Made by a program: the position numbers and the translations under genes. The notes under the pieces were generated by a model. It ran no database searches. It was not told the origin of the DNA and saw only the letters and a program-made list of their open reading frames with translations. A DNA stretch of 64,000 nt from Paenibacillus solanacearum. Lineage in GTDB: Bacteria > Bacillota > Bacilli > Paenibacillales > NBRC-103111. Of the stretch, positions 1 through 7,387 are shown piece by piece (the stretch's first letter is position 1; every line of letters begins with the position of its first letter). The DNA lies in assembly GCF_910593845.1 (NCBI RefSeq), contig NZ_CAJVAS010000013.1:62001-126000 (forward strand), in the 5' to 3' direction.

Positions 1-407
1 TCGTCGATTTGCCTGGCTACGGGTATGCGCAAGTATCGAAAACGGAGCGCCAAAAGTGGGGAAAATTCATAGAGCAGTATTTACTGGAACGCGAGCACTT
101 GAAGCTGGTGCTGCATGTGATTGATCTGCGCCACCCGCCGAGCAAGGACGACCAGGCGATGCACGACTGGTTGCGCCATAACGGGGTACCCCGCTGTGTC
201 GTTGTGACCAAGGCCGATAAAATTCCGAAAGGAAAATGGCAGAAGCATATCAAAATTGTGCGGGAGACGCTGGAGATGGATAAGGCAGATCCGCTTGTAT
301 TGTTTTCTTCCGAGCTTGGCATCGGCAAGGAAGAATTGTGGCAAATCATTGAACAGCGAATCGGGTATGCCGATTCGGCTGCGGGAACAGATAGCAACGA
401 AGCGTAA
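1..407 (+). CDS. ysxC: Ribosome-assembly GTPase YsxC/EngB, C-terminal part (5' end outside window)
   Basis: This is the last 134 or so codons of the small Era-like GTPase that helps assemble the 50S ribosomal subunit. The frame is open from base 3. It starts at the G3/switch II motif DLPGYGYA, then shows the G4 guanine-specificity motif TKAD and a G5-like SSELG loop before a short C-terminal helix. The G1 P-loop lies upstream of the window. In Bacillus subtilis ysxC sits between lon and hemA. Here hemA also follows, but three genes including speD intervene. An intrinsic terminator begins at the stop codon, so the gene ends its own transcript. Confidence 0.95.
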   Translation, partial: VDLPGYGYAQVSKTERQKWGKFIEQYLLEREHLKLVLHVIDLRHPPSKDDQAMHDWLRHNGVPRCVVVTKADKIPKGKWQKHIKIVRETLEMDKADPLVLFSSELGIGKEELWQIIEQRIGYADSAAGTDSNEA

Positions 408-447
408 AAAGAACCTGCGGATGGCGGCATCCTGCGGGTTCTTTTTT
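407..447 (+). terminator. Intrinsic terminator after ysxC
   Basis: A nearly perfect inverted repeat (AAAAGAACC...GGATG / CATCC...GGGTTCTTTT) ends in a run of six T. It overlaps the ysxC stop codon. Confidence 0.9.
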
Positions 448-663
448 GCATAATGCATGCATAAAAGCTGCGGAAATGCTCCAAACTTGGGAAAAAACCA
501 TTTTCGGGCGCTTTTCCGAATTCCTGAAGGATGCGCGGAACATAGTAAGGGAAACCGAGTTTTTTTATCGTTCATGCCGCCTTCTGAGGGGAAAACGCGA
601 AATTTTCTGAATTCCCGGCGAAATTCAAGGTCTGCGCGGCAGGAATATTAAATATTTATGTAG

Positions 664-669
664 TATAAT
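664..669 (+). promoter_or_regulatory. Candidate -10 box for the 735-1322 gene
   Basis: TATAAT at 664-669 lies in an AT-rich stretch about 65 bases before the predicted start codon. No convincing -35 box is seen at the usual distance. The rest of the 408-734 gap holds only the ysxC terminator and nothing else recognised. Confidence 0.5.
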
Positions 670-734
670 GTATATAGAACAAGAGAATAAGGCTGAAGCT
701 TCAAGGTTCGAAAAAAATGAATCGAGGGATTTTT

Positions 735-1322
735 ATGGCAATGAGGTTAGCGACTGAATATGTCAAAACCTGCCTGCAACTAACGGAGGCCGAGATGGCC
801 GTGTTTACGCAAATGTTCGTCGACCATGAGGCCTCTCTGCAAGTGAAAGTGTATGAAAACGGGAATCAGGAAATCGGTTTTCGGAACGAATCGGGCCAGG
901 AAATTACCCTTTCGTTCGAGAAGCAAGCCAATCTGTACGTATGCCAGGGAACATGCCGCTTGACGGACAACAAGCTTGTCAACCTAATGCGCAAAGCTGT
1001 CTCCTTATTCAAGGGGGATGCTATCGTGCATCGCATCTACACGGGCTATACGATGGTGTATACGTACAAGCAAGGCGCAGTGGTCAAAATCGTGGAGCGT
1101 TCCGAAGCGGGCGACAAGATCGTGTTCGAATACAAAAACACGCTCGGCCAGCTGGAGCAAATGTTCCACAAGAACGAAGTAGAGCAGGAAATCGGGCGCA
1201 TCAAGGCGCAAATCAACTCCTTGCTCGATTTGAGAAACGTGATGCAAGAACCCGCCATAAGCGAACAAATCGATGAACGGCTGCAGAAGCTGACGCATCG
1301 GTTGTTTGTACTCGAAGCTTAA
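735..1322 (+). CDS. Conserved hypothetical protein with C-terminal coiled coil (195 aa)
   Basis: I do not recognise this family. The protein is soluble-looking, with no signal peptide or membrane segment. The N-terminal two thirds are mixed beta/alpha with many charged residues. The last 60 residues are strongly heptad-like (LEQMFHKNEVEQEIGRIKAQ followed by leucine-spaced helices), suggesting a coiled coil and oligomerisation. I chose ATG 735 because GAGGGA lies five bases upstream; an ATG at 717 has no ribosome binding site. It is a single-gene unit, with a -10-like TATAAT at 664 and an intrinsic terminator after it. Its place between ysxC and speD gives no clear hint of function. Confidence 0.8.
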   Translation: MAMRLATEYVKTCLQLTEAEMAVFTQMFVDHEASLQVKVYENGNQEIGFRNESGQEITLSFEKQANLYVCQGTCRLTDNKLVNLMRKAVSLFKGDAIVHRIYTGYTMVYTYKQGAVVKIVERSEAGDKIVFEYKNTLGQLEQMFHKNEVEQEIGRIKAQINSLLDLRNVMQEPAISEQIDERLQKLTHRLFVLEA

Positions 1323-1343
1323 TATATAGGATGACATTGGCGT

Positions 1344-1396
1344 AAAGAGCTTGCCCCCCACTTCTAATGCAGAAGCGGCGGCAAGCTCTTTTTTTA
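1344..1396 (+). terminator. Intrinsic terminator after the 735-1322 gene
   Basis: AAAGAGCTTGCC pairs with GGCAAGCTCTTT around a loop that can also form a short hairpin. Seven T follow. Confidence 0.9.
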
Positions 1397-1546
1397 TGAA
1401 TTATTATGCGCGATCATGCACGGAGGGAGCGGACAAAACCAGCGATTTTTATAGGGCCGGCCATACACCAAAGACGGGCGTAATACATATTTTGATGTTG
1501 TGCTTCCGCCCCGGGGAAGAAACGATTGCCTGCCCAAAAAAAACTG

Positions 1547-1575
1547 TTGCATTTCTGTTCAATAGATGTTATTTT
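1547..1575 (+). promoter_or_regulatory. Sigma-A-type promoter of speD
   Basis: TTGCAT at 1547-1552 and TATTTT at 1570-1575 are separated by 17 bases. Initiation near 1582 would give a leader of about 140 nucleotides containing the folded element at 1596-1671. The 1397-1546 stretch upstream shows nothing recognisable. Confidence 0.55.
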
Positions 1576-1595
1576 TAATCTCGTTGAAAACAAAA

Positions 1596-1707
1596 TAGGA
1601 ACCAGGATTCACTCAGGACATTGTATGTTGCGAGAGATTATTCCCTCGAGAAGTGAATGACGTAGGTCCTAGCGGATGAAATTTTCAAAACATTTTATTC
1701 CTAGGAA
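1596..1707 (+). ncRNA. Structured 5' leader of speD, candidate cis-regulatory RNA
   Basis: TAGGA-A-CC (1596-1603) pairs with GGTCCTA (1665-1671) with one bulged base. ATTCACT (1607-1613) pairs perfectly with AGTGAAT (1652-1658). CGAG (1631-1634) can pair with CTCG (1645-1648) inside. The same 5' segment TAGGAA (1596-1601) is also complementary to TTCCTA (1698-1703), which lies against the speD ribosome binding site within the palindrome TTCCTAGGAA. Two mutually exclusive pairings of this kind are typical of expression switches. I cannot match it to a named riboswitch class. That regulation responds to polyamines or SAM is inference only. Confidence 0.5.
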
Positions 1708-1721
1708 GGGGGAACCGAAAG

Positions 1722-2123
1722 ATGGAATACTCAACTTTCGGAAGACACGTAGCTGTAGACACTTGGGGAGTCGACTTTGATCTTCTCAACAATGCAGAAT
1801 GGTTACAAGCGCAAATGGTAGAAGCTGCTGAGGTTTGTGGAGCAACGGTATTGTCTGTACAGTCCAAGCAATTCGAACCACAGGGGGCAACAGTATTGGT
1901 GTTGCTTTCAGAAAGTCATCTCTCCATTCATACGTATCCTGAGAAAGGCTTTGCGGCGCTCGACTGCTACACCTGCGGCGAGACGGTTGACCCTCAGTTG
2001 GCAATCGAACATATGCTGTCCGTGCTGAAGCCGGAGGTTACGCATGCGAAGAAACTGGTTCGCGGTATGGGTGAGTTGCAAGTGGAAACACCGGTTATGA
2101 AGCAAGCTCAATTAGTCAAATAA
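1722..2123 (+). CDS. speD: S-adenosylmethionine decarboxylase proenzyme (SpeD/SpeH, class 1B)
   Basis: Makes decarboxylated SAM, the aminopropyl donor for spermidine synthesis. The 133-residue chain is the usual length of the short bacterial proenzyme, which cleaves itself to form a pyruvoyl cofactor. The family motif SESHLSIHTYPE spans residues 63-74. By analogy with the Thermotoga enzyme, cleavage would fall between Glu64 and Ser65, making Ser65 the pyruvoyl precursor. The downstream DCYTCG (81-86) carries the conserved catalytic cysteine. A strong site GGAAGGGGG precedes ATG 1722. The gene has its own promoter, a structured leader and a terminator. No spermidine synthase gene is in the window. 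Confidence 0.96.
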   Translation: MEYSTFGRHVAVDTWGVDFDLLNNAEWLQAQMVEAAEVCGATVLSVQSKQFEPQGATVLVLLSESHLSIHTYPEKGFAALDCYTCGETVDPQLAIEHMLSVLKPEVTHAKKLVRGMGELQVETPVMKQAQLVK

Positions 2124-2142
2124 TATAAGCTCATATATGGTA

Positions 2143-2172
2143 GCCACGGAGAAATCCGTGGTTATTTCTTTT
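2143..2172 (+). terminator. Intrinsic terminator after speD
   Basis: The hairpin CCACGGA-GAAA-TCCGTGG has a GNRA-type loop and is followed by TTATTTCTTTT. Confidence 0.85.
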
Positions 2173-2229
2173 GTCCGCCTCCCATACAATCTCAAGGTAA
2201 GGGCTTGTATCGGAGAAGGAGGCTGGCGC

Positions 2230-2760
2230 ATGAGAAGGCTCAAAAAGAAACTGTGGCTCTACGCCATCCTGATCTTATTGATCGGATGGCCCGTGATTCA
2301 GATGATCGGCATGCTGACCAGCGACAAGCCGCGGGAAAAAGCCGAAAAGCTGCTGTATCAAGTCTCTTTTTTTCAAATGGAGCTGCTCGGCAGCTATTTG
2401 ACGGAAAGTGCAAAAGCGACGAACACCGGCGCGCTGAACGCCCTGCGGCAGGCTGTCTACTCCGCGCAATATGTGCACGAGCACCTCACCATGGCTTACG
2501 GCGCAAGTGAGTTGTCGCAGCTGGAGTCGCTGTCGCAACTGCTGCAATATTTGATGCGCCTCCAAGTCGGCGCGAGCCGTCCGCTCAAACCGGACGAACA
2601 GCAGCTGTTCTTGGACATCAATGCGCAATTTGCCGAAATATACGACGCTTACAGCAAACTGATGACTTCTCGCGGCAGCGTCATCGGCTCCCAGAACGAT
2701 CGGCTCGTAAAAGCCGATAAAACGATCTCCGATCTGCTGAAGAAGAAGCTGCTGCAGTAA
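2230..2760 (+). CDS. Hypothetical membrane-anchored protein (176 aa)
   Basis: I do not recognise the family. The N-terminus is MRRLKKKLW followed by a hydrophobic stretch of about 18 residues (LYAILILLIGWPVIQMIGML). It looks like an uncleaved signal anchor with the rest outside the membrane. The remainder is predicted to be helical and rich in Gln/Leu (SQLESLSQLLQYLMRL), ending in a Lys-rich helix. ATG 2230 is preferred because GAAGGAGG lies about six bases upstream; the frame is open further up but without a binding site. It stands alone between speD and the hemA gap, and no terminator is evident directly after it. Confidence 0.75.
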   Translation: MRRLKKKLWLYAILILLIGWPVIQMIGMLTSDKPREKAEKLLYQVSFFQMELLGSYLTESAKATNTGALNALRQAVYSAQYVHEHLTMAYGASELSQLESLSQLLQYLMRLQVGASRPLKPDEQQLFLDINAQFAEIYDAYSKLMTSRGSVIGSQNDRLVKADKTISDLLKKKLLQ

Positions 2761-2821
2761 GGTATATCTTCTAAGCTTTCGGCGGACACTATGGAAAATG
2801 GAAGAGACTGACTGTCGCCTT

Positions 2822-2879
2822 TCATTACATACGTGATCTTGGTCACACCACGCATCGCATGCGTGTGGTAAGGTAATGA
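2822..2879. repeat. Nested inverted repeat (hairpin)
   Basis: The outer arms TCATTAC (2822-2828) and GTAATGA (2873-2879) are perfect. The inner arms ACCACGCAT (2847-2855) and ATGCGTG(TG)GT (2859-2869) are separated by CGC. There is no T-run on either side, so it is not a standard terminator. Confidence 0.6.
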
Positions 2880-3117
2880 TCGTGAAGATGAAGTTGGCCG
2901 GAGAACAGGCTAAAAGACAGCAAATTGATGAGCAAGATCCGAAAGCACGCCTTGCTCCGCACCAAATGTTCAGCGTTGTTCATGGGCCAGAAGCGCTTTC
3001 GACAGGAAGCCGCTTCCGCACCTGAACAAAGCGCGTTCCAAGCACGTAGTATGGCAACAAAACGACTCTGTTTCAAATTTCGTTATTGATGTAACTCCAT
3101 ACTCGCCGTAAAGCGTT

Positions 3118-3191
3118 TCGTTTGCAGCAACCCGGCTGACGCTTCCCGAGCATTGCGAAGGGGAGCCGTCTGCCAACAACGCTGCAAACGA
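3118..3191. repeat. 11-bp perfect inverted repeat with inner hairpin
   Basis: TCGTTTGCAGC (3118-3128) is the exact reverse complement of 3181-3191. Between them CGGCT (3133-3137) can pair with AGCCG (3164-3168), backed by CCC/GGGG. The unit would fold as one long imperfect stem. Confidence 0.6.
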
Positions 3192-3328
3192 CAGACGCGC
3201 TCTCATAACGCCACAGTAACTCACAGCACGGGCCGGGGTCCAGGGGGCGGTGAGCCCCATGGGGGTCCCCCCTTGGGGGATTTAGGGGGAGAGTTGCTTC
3301 TCCTGTAATAAAACTTTCATAAATTATG

Positions 3329-3357
3329 TCGAGAATGCTCGTTTTTCATGCTATAAT
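3329..3357 (+). promoter_or_regulatory. Promoter of the hemAX-sirC-hemC-cobAhemD-hemB operon
   Basis: An extended -10 TGC-TATAAT at 3349-3357 lies 17 bases after TCGAGA (3329-3334, four of six matches to TTGACA). Transcription would start near 3364, inside the open frame, which rules out an ATG at 3361 as the start codon. Confidence 0.75.
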
Positions 3358-3393
3358 AAAATGAATTTAAAGAGGGGGAGGCAGGTGAACCAG

Positions 3394-4794
3394 ATGCAAA
3401 TCGTCGTGGCCGGCTTAAATTACCGTACAGCACCCGTAGCGATCAGAGAAAAATTTACGTTTGCCGAGGGGAATTTGGCGCTGGCGCTCAAAGAGCTCAA
3501 GGAAACGACGAGCGTGATGGAGTGCGTCATCGTGGGCACCTGTAACCGGACGGAACTGTATGCCGTAGTGGACCGCCAGCAGTTGTGCGGGCATTACTTG
3601 CGCGGATTTTTCGAGAAATGGTTCAACATACCGAGAGAGCAGTTCAACAAGCATCTTTATGTCTACGAAAACGACGACGCAATTAAGCATTTGTTCCGGG
3701 TAACAAGCGGCCTCGACTCGATGGTCATCGGCGAAACGCAAATTCTCGGTCAAGTACGGGACGCTTTTTTGCTGTCGCAAAGTGAAAAAACGACGGGAAT
3801 CATTTTCAACACGCTGTTCAAGCAAGCGATTACGATGGCGAAGCGCGCTCATTTCGAGACGGGCATCGGGGAAAATCCGGTTTCGGTCAGTTACGCCGCC
3901 GTCGAGCTCGGCAAGCGCATTTTCGGCACGTATGAGCACAAGAAGGTGCTCATTATCGGCGCGGGCAAGATGAGCGAGCTTACCGTGAAGCACTTGTACG
4001 CGAACGGCGCCGACAAGGTGATCGTCGTGAACCGTACGCTGGGACGCGCCCAAGAGCTGGCGGAGAAGTTCAACGGCGTTCCGAGCACGATGGACAAGTT
4101 GCTGACGCATCTGGAGGAAGCGGATATCGTCATCAGCTCGACAGGCGCAGCCGGTCTCGTGCTGACCGCGGAGCAAGTGTCCGGCGTGCTGCAAAAACGC
4201 CGTTCGCGCCCGCTGTTCATGATCGATATCGCCGTTCCGCGGGATCTGGACCCGCGACTTGGCGATATGCCGAATGTATTCCTGTACGACATCGACAATC
4301 TTCAATCGCTCGTCAACAGTCATCTCGAAGAGCGGCATAAGGCGGCGGTGAAAATCGAGGAAATGATCACATCCGAAATGGCAGCTTTTGAACAGTGGAC
4401 CAAGACGCTCGGCGTCAGGCCGGTCATCCAGGCGCTGCAAGACAAAGCGTCCACCATTCATGAAGAAACGATGGACAGCTTGATGAAAAAGCTGCCCGAT
4501 TTAGATGAGCGCGAGCTGAAAGTCATTCACAAGCTGACCAAAAGCATCGTCAACCAAATGCTTCGCGACCCGATTGTTCGCATTAAGGAAATGGCGGCTG
4601 AACGCCATGGAGACGAAGCGCTGGACTTGTTTGCAAAAATATTCGCTTTGGAAGAGCAGCTTGCGCAGCAAGAGCGCGCGGAGCTCGCGAGGAAGCAGCT
4701 CGAAGCCGAAGCCGCCCAAGAGCGGATCAAGGAAGAACTGCTTGCCAAAGTGAGAGCCGGCGCCGCGCCAGCTGACGCTTTGGCCAAAGCATAA
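3394..4794 (+). CDS. hemA: Glutamyl-tRNA reductase
   Basis: First committed step of C5 tetrapyrrole synthesis: NADPH reduction of glutamyl-tRNA to glutamate-1-semialdehyde. The motif GTCNRTELYAV carries the catalytic cysteine, which falls at residue 50 if translation begins at ATG 3394, the same position as in Bacillus and E. coli. GTG 3385 is an alternative start adding three residues; GGGGGAGG lies at 3374-3381. A Rossmann domain follows (IIGAGKMSELTVKHL, near residue 190), then a helical dimerisation domain. The last 40 residues are a charged Glu/Ala/Arg-rich extension. It leads a six-gene operon with tight spacing. HemX downstream is known in B. subtilis to lower HemA levels. Confidence 0.97.
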   Translation: MQIVVAGLNYRTAPVAIREKFTFAEGNLALALKELKETTSVMECVIVGTCNRTELYAVVDRQQLCGHYLRGFFEKWFNIPREQFNKHLYVYENDDAIKHLFRVTSGLDSMVIGETQILGQVRDAFLLSQSEKTTGIIFNTLFKQAITMAKRAHFETGIGENPVSVSYAAVELGKRIFGTYEHKKVLIIGAGKMSELTVKHLYANGADKVIVVNRTLGRAQELAEKFNGVPSTMDKLLTHLEEADIVISSTGAAGLVLTAEQVSGVLQKRRSRPLFMIDIAVPRDLDPRLGDMPNVFLYDIDNLQSLVNSHLEERHKAAVKIEEMITSEMAAFEQWTKTLGVRPVIQALQDKASTIHEETMDSLMKKLPDLDERELKVIHKLTKSIVNQMLRDPIVRIKEMAAERHGDEALDLFAKIFALEEQLAQQERAELARKQLEAEAAQERIKEELLAKVRAGAAPADALAKA

Positions 4795-4809
4795 GCGGGG
4801 ACGGAGACC

Positions 4810-5634
4810 ATGGTCACGCAAACCTGGTTATATGACGCCATCTTGTATATTTACACCCTGAGCCTCCTGTTTTACTTCTCGGACTTTGTCGGTCCGAATC
4901 GAAGCGCAAAACGGATGGGGACAGGGTTGCTTTCGTTTGTATGGATATTGCAAACGGCCTATTTGTTTTTTAGCTTGTATTCGCATACGAGATTGATAGC
5001 CTTTTCCCGGTTCGAAACGCTGTTTATTTTATCCTGGCTGCTGGTGGCCGTGTCGCTGGTTATTAATCGATTTTTTCGGATCGAGCTGTTCGTGTTTCTG
5101 ATCAATGTGTTCGGTTTCGCCATATTGGCGCTGAACATTTTCAGCAACCCGCAGATGTCGCCGACGCTGGCCTATTGGAACATCAACGACGAGCTGCTGT
5201 TTATTCATATTTCGCTGGCGGTAGCCAGCTATGTGGCGTTTGTCGTCTCGGCGATTTTCTCCGGCATGTATTTGTTCCTGCACCGGATGCTGAAGGAAAA
5301 GCGCTGGTCGCAGCAAATGCAGCGGCTGCCGAGTTTGGATACGACCGACAAGTACGGATTTTTTGCCGCTGTCGTCGGCGTGCCGCTGCTGCTGCTGTCC
5401 TTGTCGCTCGGTATTGTATGGATCGCGCTGGAGGGCAATTACGCGTTGTTTTTTGATGTGAAAGTGTTGAACTCCTGGTTCGTGCTGTTGGCTTATTTCT
5501 TTTATATTTTTCAGCGGATGGTGCTTAAAGCGCCCGGCAACCGATTGGCGCTGTGGAATTTGGCCGCATTTGTTATCACGCTGCTCAATTTCGTGCTGGG
5601 CGGCGTATATTCGACGTTTCACCCATGGGCTTAA
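4810..5634 (+). CDS. hemX: HemX, CcsA/ResC-like integral membrane protein
   Basis: A polytopic membrane protein of 274 residues with about eight hydrophobic segments, of the cytochrome c assembly (CcsA) superfamily. In B. subtilis HemX lowers the steady-state amount of HemA, a negative control on heme supply. The position directly after hemA supports this name rather than a cytochrome biogenesis role. ATG 4810 follows GGGGACGGAGA by a few bases, 15 bases after the hemA stop. Histidines in the loops (ELLFIHISLAVASY, FLHRM) are typical of the superfamily. Confidence 0.9.
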   Translation: MVTQTWLYDAILYIYTLSLLFYFSDFVGPNRSAKRMGTGLLSFVWILQTAYLFFSLYSHTRLIAFSRFETLFILSWLLVAVSLVINRFFRIELFVFLINVFGFAILALNIFSNPQMSPTLAYWNINDELLFIHISLAVASYVAFVVSAIFSGMYLFLHRMLKEKRWSQQMQRLPSLDTTDKYGFFAAVVGVPLLLLSLSLGIVWIALEGNYALFFDVKVLNSWFVLLAYFFYIFQRMVLKAPGNRLALWNLAAFVITLLNFVLGGVYSTFHPWA

Positions 5635-5651
5635 GGCAAGGGGGGATCGGG

Positions 5652-6392
5652 GTGGCCGGCAAACCGAAGACGTATTATCCGATTATGCTTGCTTTGCAGG
5701 AAAAGCCGTGCCTCGTGGTCGGCGGCGGGCAGGTGGCGGAGCGCAAGGTCGGCGCGCTCCTGGAAGCAGGGGCTCACGTCACCGTCGTGAGCCCGCAGTT
5801 TACGCCGCAGCTGGAAGCGTGGGCGGCGCAAGGCGTGATCGCGGCGCTTCCCAGCCGCTATGCGCCCGGCCTGCCCGCGCTGTCGGAGGCGCGGCTCGTC
5901 TTCGCGGCCACCGACGATGCGTCGGTGAACGCGGCTGTGCGCGCTGAGGCCGAGGCGCTCGGCAAGCTCGTGAACGCGGCCGACGACGCGGCGGCCAGCG
6001 GATTCATCGTGCCGGCGGCTGTGCGCCGCGGCAGATTGACGCTCGCGGTGTCGACCGCGGGCGCAAGCCCAGCCGTCGCCGCCATGGTGCGGCGGCAGCT
6101 GGAAGAGACATTCGGCCCCGAATACGGGCCGTATTTGGAGCTGCTGCACGAGCTGAGGCTCGCTGTGCAAGGGGCGGTGCCGGACAGCGGCGTCCGGCAG
6201 GAGCTGTTCCGCGCGATGCTCGGCTGGGACCTGCTGCCGCTGCTGCGCGTCGCGGAGCAGACCGCGCGGGACGAGCTGCAGAACGAGCTGCAGAACGAGC
6301 TGCTGCGGCGCGTCAAGGCGGACCCGACGGCGGAAGGCATTCGGGCCGCGGGCGAATGGCTGAGGTTAAAAGGGGCAGAGACCGGGTTATAA
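5652..6392 (+). CDS. Precorrin-2 dehydrogenase / sirohydrochlorin ferrochelatase-like protein (SirC/YlnF type)
   Basis: Likely oxidises precorrin-2 to sirohydrochlorin with NAD, on the branch from uroporphyrinogen III to siroheme. The N-terminal Rossmann motif is CLVVGGGQVAERKVGALLEAG. SGFIVPAAVRRGRLTLAVST and the small helical domain after it match the Met8p/CysG N-terminal family. At 246 residues it is the short one-domain form. I place the start at GTG 5652, which follows AAGGGGGG by six bases. It pairs functionally with the CobA half of the gene two places downstream. The stretch is markedly more GC-rich than its neighbours (many GCG/GCC alanine codons). Whether it also chelates iron cannot be judged. 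Confidence 0.85.
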   Translation: MAGKPKTYYPIMLALQEKPCLVVGGGQVAERKVGALLEAGAHVTVVSPQFTPQLEAWAAQGVIAALPSRYAPGLPALSEARLVFAATDDASVNAAVRAEAEALGKLVNAADDAAASGFIVPAAVRRGRLTLAVSTAGASPAVAAMVRRQLEETFGPEYGPYLELLHELRLAVQGAVPDSGVRQELFRAMLGWDLLPLLRVAEQTARDELQNELQNELLRRVKADPTAEGIRAAGEWLRLKGAETGL

Positions 6393-6435
6393 TGGATAAT
6401 TGAGGATTTCAGGATATGGACAAGGGGTGGACCAG

Positions 6436-7365
6436 ATGCGTACAATCGTAGTAGGAACAAGACAGAGCGCGCTTGCGCTGACGCAAACCGGACAAGTCGT
6501 TGATCAACTGAAAGCGTTGTGCGAGCGGCACGGCATCGAAGCCAGCTTCGAATTGAAGAAAATCGTCACCAAAGGCGACCGCATTCTCGATGTGACGCTG
6601 TCCAAGGTCGGCGGCAAAGGGCTGTTCGTAAAAGAGATCGAGCAGGCGTTGTTCGACGGGGAAATCGATTTGGCCGTACATAGCATGAAGGATATGCCCT
6701 TCCAACTGCCGGAAGGACTGGTGGTGGGCGCGATCCCGGAGAGGGAAGACCCGCGCGATTGTTTGATTACGAAGAACGGCGGCGGCTTCGAGGAGCTGCC
6801 CCACGGCGCGAAGCTCGGAACGAGCAGCTTGCGCCGGGCATGCCAGCTGCAGCAGCGGCGTCCCGATCTGAACATCGTCTCGGTGCGCGGCAATATCGAT
6901 TCGCGCATTCGTAAGCTGGAAACCGAGGGATTGGACGCAATCATGCTCGCGGCTGCGGGACTGCACCGGATGGGCTGGAAAGACCGCATCGACGCATATT
7001 TGCCGACGGAGCTTTGCCTGCCTGCCGTCGGGCAAGGGGCGCTGTGCATCGAGTGCCGGGACGACAATGCGTTCGTGCTCGATTTGCTGGCCAAATTCCG
7101 CCACGAGGCAACGACCGTCACCGTGACGGCGGAACGAAGCTTTTTGGGCCGGTTGAACGGTGGCTGCCAAGTGCCGATCGGAGCTTATGCTGAATTGGCG
7201 GAAGACGGTCGCATTACGTTGACCGGCATGGTGGGATCACCGGACGGCAAGCAGATGTTAAAAGAAACGAAGACCGGAACCGATCCGGAACGGCTGGGCC
7301 TTGAGCTCGCAGATGCTTTGATTGCCAAAGGGGCATCAGAAATATTGGCATTAGCAACCGAATAG
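6436..7365 (+). CDS. hemC: Hydroxymethylbilane synthase (porphobilinogen deaminase)
   Basis: Polymerises four porphobilinogen molecules to hydroxymethylbilane. The protein is 309 residues from ATG 6436, which has AAGGGGTGG five bases upstream; the frame is open further up but without a binding site. Cys244 in [13 protein letters not shown] is the dipyrromethane cofactor attachment residue, and HSMKDMP (82-88) contains the catalytic aspartate. A TATAAT at 6388-6393, in the end of the preceding gene, might be an internal promoter, but its -35 is poor. Confidence 0.97.
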   Translation: MRTIVVGTRQSALALTQTGQVVDQLKALCERHGIEASFELKKIVTKGDRILDVTLSKVGGKGLFVKEIEQALFDGEIDLAVHSMKDMPFQLPEGLVVGAIPEREDPRDCLITKNGGGFEELPHGAKLGTSSLRRACQLQQRRPDLNIVSVRGNIDSRIRKLETEGLDAIMLAAAGLHRMGWKDRIDAYLPTELCLPAVGQGALCIECRDDNAFVLDLLAKFRHEATTVTVTAERSFLGRLNGGCQVPIGAYAELAEDGRITLTGMVGSPDGKQMLKETKTGTDPERLGLELADALIAKGASEILALATE

Positions 7366-7387
7366 TCGAATAGGGGAGAGCCGCTTT

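Larger units (their letters stand above)
2761..3328. other. Gene-free interval of about 570 bp with several inverted repeats
   Basis: No open frame here has a ribosome binding site or recognisable protein. Three structured pieces are visible. At 2822-2879 TCATTAC/GTAATGA encloses a second hairpin, ACCACGCAT-CGC-ATGCGTG. At 3118-3191 an 11-bp perfect inverted repeat TCGTTTGCAGC/GCTGCAAACGA encloses a CGGCT/AGCCG hairpin. At 3236-3295 there is a G/C-run segment (blocks of GGGGG and CCCCCC) resembling a degraded dispersed repeat. Whether any of this is transcribed cannot be told. Confidence 0.5.

Noticed and set aside
1351..1578. 75-codon plus-strand frame before speD
   Set aside because: It begins inside a terminator and covers the speD promoter; no ribosome binding site.
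2970..3260. 96-codon minus-strand frame in the gap before hemA
   Set aside because: Composition is not protein-like, it spans the inverted repeats and has no start signal.
3361..3393. ATG 3361 as hemA start
   Set aside because: It lies at the expected transcription start just after the extended -10 box, so it could not have a ribosome binding site on the mRNA.
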